A stretch of DNA of 64,000 nucleotides from Symbiodinium natans. Taxonomy: Eukaryota; Sar; Dinophyceae; Suessiales; Symbiodiniaceae. Within the stretch, counting starts at the first letter, position 1; the number at the start of each line of letters is the position of its first letter. Position numbers and translations under genes: made by a program. Where the stretch lies: contig CAJNDS010000439.1 of assembly GCA_905221605.1 (NCBI GenBank), positions 1 to 64,000 of the forward strand, written 5' to 3'. The notes beneath the pieces were generated by a model. That model saw nothing but the letters and a program-made list of their open reading frames with translations. It ran no database searches and was not told the origin of the DNA. Positions 60,021 to 64,000 of the stretch are shown here, one piece after another.

Positions 60021-61610
60021 TTGAGGATGCCGACGCCGCACGTCAGCTCGGAGATGATCGAGGAGAGAGTTCTCCAGTCTGAGGGTTTAGGGCTTAGGGC
60101 TTAGGGTTTAGGGTTTAGGGTTTAGGGGTGTTTTGTTCTGCACCTTTGTTTTGTTGCCACAGGAGACGTTTGCGCCTTCGGGAAAGACGGTCCGCATCTT
60201 CCCCGTTGCTGAGATGGAGGCCCATGGAGGGGGTTTCGAAAAAGACTTTGCTGAGCTACTGATACGTCGCCCAGCCTGTCCAGCATGTCGGCCGAAATGC
60301 GAAGCAGGCTATCCCTGCTTCCGGAAGACGGCGGCCAAGTCGAGAACGGCAAGCAACGCCCTTCGCCAAGGAGATGCTGGGGCAGCGTAAGCAGAAGCCA
60401 GTTTCAATTGCATTTGCCGTTGTGCCCAGCATAAATTGTTCCACGAATCAGCCTGATGACGCAGGTCAAGGCGTCAGGGCATCGCAGATGGTAAGAGGGC
60501 ATGTTGCATGGAATGTTCATAAGACCAAAGTTATTGGAGGCCGGCAACAAAACCCTGAAAATCCGTGCCATGGATGTTTGGGTGGCAGAAGTGGCATTAC
60601 AAGTGACATCCTCCCAGAGGACTCTCAGGAAGGAGAGCCTCAGGAAACGACTCGCAACTACCCCATGCACAGTCTCTTGTCGGATTTTCTTTGGGCATTC
60701 CTGCTCTTGTGGCCATTCGGTTTTCTCGCTGGCACATTGTGCTGAATGGGTTCCAGGACGAATCACACCTGTCTGCTTGTATCTCATTGTCTTCGAAAGG
60801 TTTACACGACGCATGACTTTGCGCCGCGTGCATGTGCATCTGCTGTCCTGCAGGGTTGTTGTGTCACTGAACTGAAGCTGTCAATGACCCCCTCCCGCTC
60901 CTGCTGCTCCATCGCTCCGATGCTGCGGCCTGCAGGAAGAGGATGTGCCGGCAGCAGAGGGAACCGCCCAGTCCAGCAGCACGGCATCGGGACAGGCAGG
61001 TGACCATAATGTGGAGTTGCCGAAGGCCCTAGCTGCCCTGGCTGCCCTAGCTGCCCTAGCTGAGACTCGCGATGATGGCAGACGTAGCTGCGGCGATGTG
61101 AGAGTCCAGAGAATTCATGTGGGTCCCAATTTCGGCCGTTCCATGTATCTGGTTATGTACCCACACGGGTCCGTATCCTTGACATGAACTCGTCGTCATA
61201 AGAAGAGTGATGGTAATAGGGGCAGGCAGCGGCAGCTTGAACCGGGCTGTGGTGATTTGTCGCCGGAGGTTGCGGCCTCGGTGCATTTCTCGGACTCTGT
61301 GGCCACGATCCGGTCGCTTGACCTTCCAGAGAGCGTACCAGAGGCAAAGGAGAAAAACTAGGGCCCTGCCCTTAAGGACATTTCATGCCTGCTGCCAGGT
61401 TGGCAAGAGATCTGTGCGTGATCGCATCGCTACACCGTATGCTGCTCCAGAGAACTTCAGCGAGGCTGGATTGATGGTATCGGCATTGAAAAAGCAGGGT
61501 TTGACCTGAGCGTTGCCAACTTCCTCTTGCAGGACCGCAGGGTGCAGCTTGCACCTGTTGCTTCTACAGTCGAGGAGCTGCACCGAGTTTTTCTTCCACA
61601 TTGAGCAGAC
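60020..61610 (+). CDS. Unknown gene family C, copy C2 (multi-exon)
   Basis: Blocks in order: MPTPHVSSEMIEERVLQSE (60028-60084), FAPSGKTVRIFPVAEMEAHG (60169-60228), SRERQATPFAKEMLGQ (60338-60385), LEAGNKTLKIRAMDVWVA (60534-60590), a short Leu/Ala run KALAALAALAALAE (61023), DSVATIRSLDLPESVPEAKE (61293-61352), QVGKRSVRDRIATPYAAP (61396-61450) and DRRVQLAPVASTVEELH (61535-61585). The first, third and fourth match C3, and the sixth to eighth match C1. The motif R-D-R-x-A-T-P-[FY], or its variant R-E-R-Q-A-T-P-F, appears twice within this copy, so the protein may hold an internal repeat. No catalytic signature is recognised. It is on the same strand as its neighbours. Confidence 0.45.
60083..60128. 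repeat. Interstitial telomere-type repeat (TTTAGGG)
   Basis: Six to seven units of GGGTTTA/GGGCTTA, directly after the MPTPHVSSEMIEERVLQSE exon of C2. The last four are exact. Confidence 0.9.
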
Positions 61611-62179
61611 TTTAACAGCTGTTTGCGGCTTCTAGACGTTCCAAGAGTGCCAGGAGATCGAAGTGCACGGCAGAGAACACCTCCGATCAACCCGTGACAG
61701 GACAATGGCCGAGTGTTCAGCCGTATAATCTTTGGGTGACGAAAATTAAGAAGGCAGTAAGGCAGTGTCGTGCCAGTAGCTTGCACGCGTTTTGCTGGAC
61801 AACAGCTTCTGCTAGCCCATTCCCTCCATCGTCATCCTCGCCACTAGCAAGGCCATTCGCAAGGAGCCACCTGCTAGTGTAGCTGCCGGACGCCGCTGCC
61901 GCTTCCCCTGACACTGCTGCCACCGGCACCACCGCCACTACCACTTCACTGCTGCTACCGCCCAGTACCACCACTGCGTCAAGGTCAACGCCCTAACTTC
62001 ACAGCTGTCATCTCGCATGTACACCATCAACTTTCTGGCGTCCACTGTCGTCCACATCAACGTCACGATGGACATCACGCCGGCAAAAGCTCCTCTCAAA
62101 CAAGAAAACTGTCTGTCCTCGAGCCCATGGAACGTCAGCTCTAAGTTGTCAGGACATATGCTGATGGATTTTTTTTAGT

Positions 62180-62192
62180 GGGGGGGGGGGGG
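62180..62192. repeat. Poly-G run
   Basis: Thirteen G between C2 and C3. Confidence 0.85.
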
Positions 62193-62347
62193 ATAGGAAA
62201 ACCTCCATATTTTCTCTAAGAGGGAATAGAGGCTGTCCTAGGCAAAGCCAAGGACATTGACCAACAAAAACAAAACTGCGAGAAAACAAACTTTCGCAAC
62301 AACTCCACTCTATGCTTATCTGTGTGGGGTTTGCTCGAAATGTCCAG

Positions 62348-64000
62348 GATGCCGACACCACACGTGAGTGCAGAGGTGATGGAGGACAGCAAGCAGGCTG
62401 TTCAGACACATTTAGCTCAGAGGGCGCCGTTCTCTTCTGGAGGAGACATTGTCCAGAGCCGAGGTTGAGGCAGGGCCGAAAACACGAGCCATCGATGTTG
62501 CTTGGCAAAGGGGCGTGGGTGCAAGGAGATTCCGATTCCAGCTACTGGCGCACGTCGGCCAAGTCGAGATCGGGTAGCAACTCCTTTCGTCAAGGACTTT
62601 TGAGACGAAAGTGGGGATAGAGGGTGAGCTCCATACCCAGCAGAAGAAGAAGAGGAAGAATAATAATGAGAACAAGCAGAAGAAGAAGAGAGCCCTGTGG
62701 CCAAGCCCGAGGCCCCGTAGAAAGAGGAGGGAGGGGGACCCTGAACGCAAAAAAGGAGGGTGAAGAGGCAAGAGTAGAGGCTGTTCTCAAGTCAAACTGC
62801 TGGGGAGGAGGAGATGCCACCAGAGATTCGTACCGTGCAGTTTAACGATGAAGTCAGTCCTCAGGCCGGTCTTCAAGTTACCGCACCTAGGAGCGCATCA
62901 CCAGCCTGCGGCATGTGCAGTCGTGTGGCCGCTTCGGTTGTGTATGTGGGCCTGTGCTAAGTTATGTCAATGGAGCAGCACTGTACCACCCAGATATTCA
63001 GTGCACAACTTATGGATTTGGCGGCAACCGGACGTGCACTCTAAGAGGTTGTTTAGAACAGCAAAAACCTTCAGCACCATGCCAAAACCTCAACATGTTG
63101 CGGTCAGATTGCTGTTTGGCTAGCCTAAGCTCGTTCAGGGTCAGCAAGACATCATGTTCTTGTTGGGATAAAATGGTTCAACTGGGGTGTACAAGCTCAT
63201 GGAAGTAGAATGTTAAAAGTTCGAAGGCTTTAAACCCCTATGGCTGTCAGCCTTTGTAAACGAATCGGTTGCTGTCACCTCTTGCCCGCTTCCTCCGCGG
63301 TCTTTCTCATGCTTTGAGAGGTAGGGCAGTCTAACTGAGAAGTCTGGAAGGCGCGCGATGAGTCAGAATACACGCAGGCCGCGACGACAGCATGCAGTGT
63401 TGCTGAAACTTGCGCTATGTGAGCACGTAGTGGAGGTGCAATATTTCGGTTTCTGCTGTGCAGGGTCTAGTTGGTAAAGGGGGCCAGCTCTTTGCACATG
63501 CTCGGAGGCCGTAATTGGCAGGCTTTGATTTCGGCGCTGTCTGATGCATTGCCAGGTCAGCGGGAGGTCAGTGCGAGATCGCATTGCCACGCCCTTCGCA
63601 GATCCCACGACCATGGATCTTGCAGAGGCATGGACGTTGGCCCAACTAGTTCATGCAGCAATCATCCGAACCAGGGAAGTTGCATGTGTGGCAGCAGCCT
63701 CAAAGTCAGTTGCTCAAGAAATCATCCGAACCACTGCACTGCAGCTCCATAGACACGTCTACCGAGCCGTACCGAGCCCCATCCTCCAGCCAGCCTGTCC
63801 CCGGCAACGACATTGGTTTGACCATTCAGATACTCCCTGCAGACTGTTGACAGCACGGCATGGGGGGGGGGGGGGGGGGGGGGCAAGGGCTGCTGGGGCG
63901 AATGAGGGGGGTGGTCAGATTCAGTTGCAGTTGTCGCTGTAGCTGCGCATTTTGTTGGCTTTGGTGGCCTCTTGGTGTGCAGCTTCATGGCTTCGCAACC
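62348..64000 (+). CDS. Unknown gene family C, copy C3 (multi-exon, runs to the window edge)
   Basis: Blocks: MPTPHVSAEVMEDSKQAVQ (62349-62405, after CCAG|G), AEVEAGPKTRAIDVAWQ (62460-62508), RPSRDRVATPFVKDF (62555-62600), QVSGRSVRDRIATPFADP (63553-63606) and a helix rich in Ala/Leu/Val (LAEAWTLAQLVHAAIIRTRE, 63618). All but the last have partners in C2; the RDRIATPF block also pairs with C1. A run of 22 G at 63862 follows. The end is not in the window. Function is unknown. Confidence 0.45.
62637..62694. repeat. AGA-rich microsatellite in C3
   Basis: Imperfect AGAAGAAG and AATAATG units, intron-like, following the RDRVATPFVKDF exon. Confidence 0.7.
63862..63883. repeat. Poly-G run of 22
   Basis: Uninterrupted G-run near the right end of the window. 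Confidence 0.95.

Overview
The window is nuclear DNA of a dinoflagellate, most likely of the Symbiodiniaceae/Suessiales type. Genes are cut into many short exons. Introns whose ends can be fixed by protein continuity start with GT, GC or GA and end in AG followed by G, often with the same few bases at both ends. All five recognisable gene groups lie on the + strand, as expected for dinoflagellate unidirectional clusters. There are TTTAGGG-type repeat tracts, eroded non-LTR retrotransposon pieces, and an intronless, frameshifted gene copy with possible spliced-leader remains upstream. No bacterial gene structure is present.

Layout. 1-1712: the 3' end of a gene with an adenylate-kinase-like tail followed by an arginine-type ADP-ribosyltransferase domain. 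1713-10700: no recognisable gene, two short tandem repeats. 10760-16835: a graveyard of LINE ORF fragments, one inverted against another. 17000-18719: nothing firm. 18720-28698: a DRC7 (CCDC135/FAP50) homologue, part of the nexin-dynein regulatory complex of the flagellum, in about 25 recognised exons. 30361-33567: a coiled-coil gene (copy A). 33568-38530: low-complexity sequence and a G-rich block. 38578-38915: an exon-like ORF with one membrane segment. 39067-49349: a cGMP-dependent protein kinase with several cyclic-nucleotide-binding domains, an AGC kinase domain and an acidic tail. 53023-55460: copy B of the coiled-coil gene. 56280-64000: three related gene copies (C1-C3) of unknown function, with an eroded nitrate-transporter retrocopy at 58130-59666 between C1 and C2.

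The genes do not form a pathway. DRC7 and PKG are both known from flagellated protists, but nothing here links them functionally. The window mainly shows local gene duplication (A/B around PKG; C1-C3), retroposition (nitrate transporter, LINEs) and growth of introns by simple repeats. Exon limits were set by eye from translated similarity and remembered family features. Limits given as 'about' can be off by tens of bases, and some short exons are surely missed.
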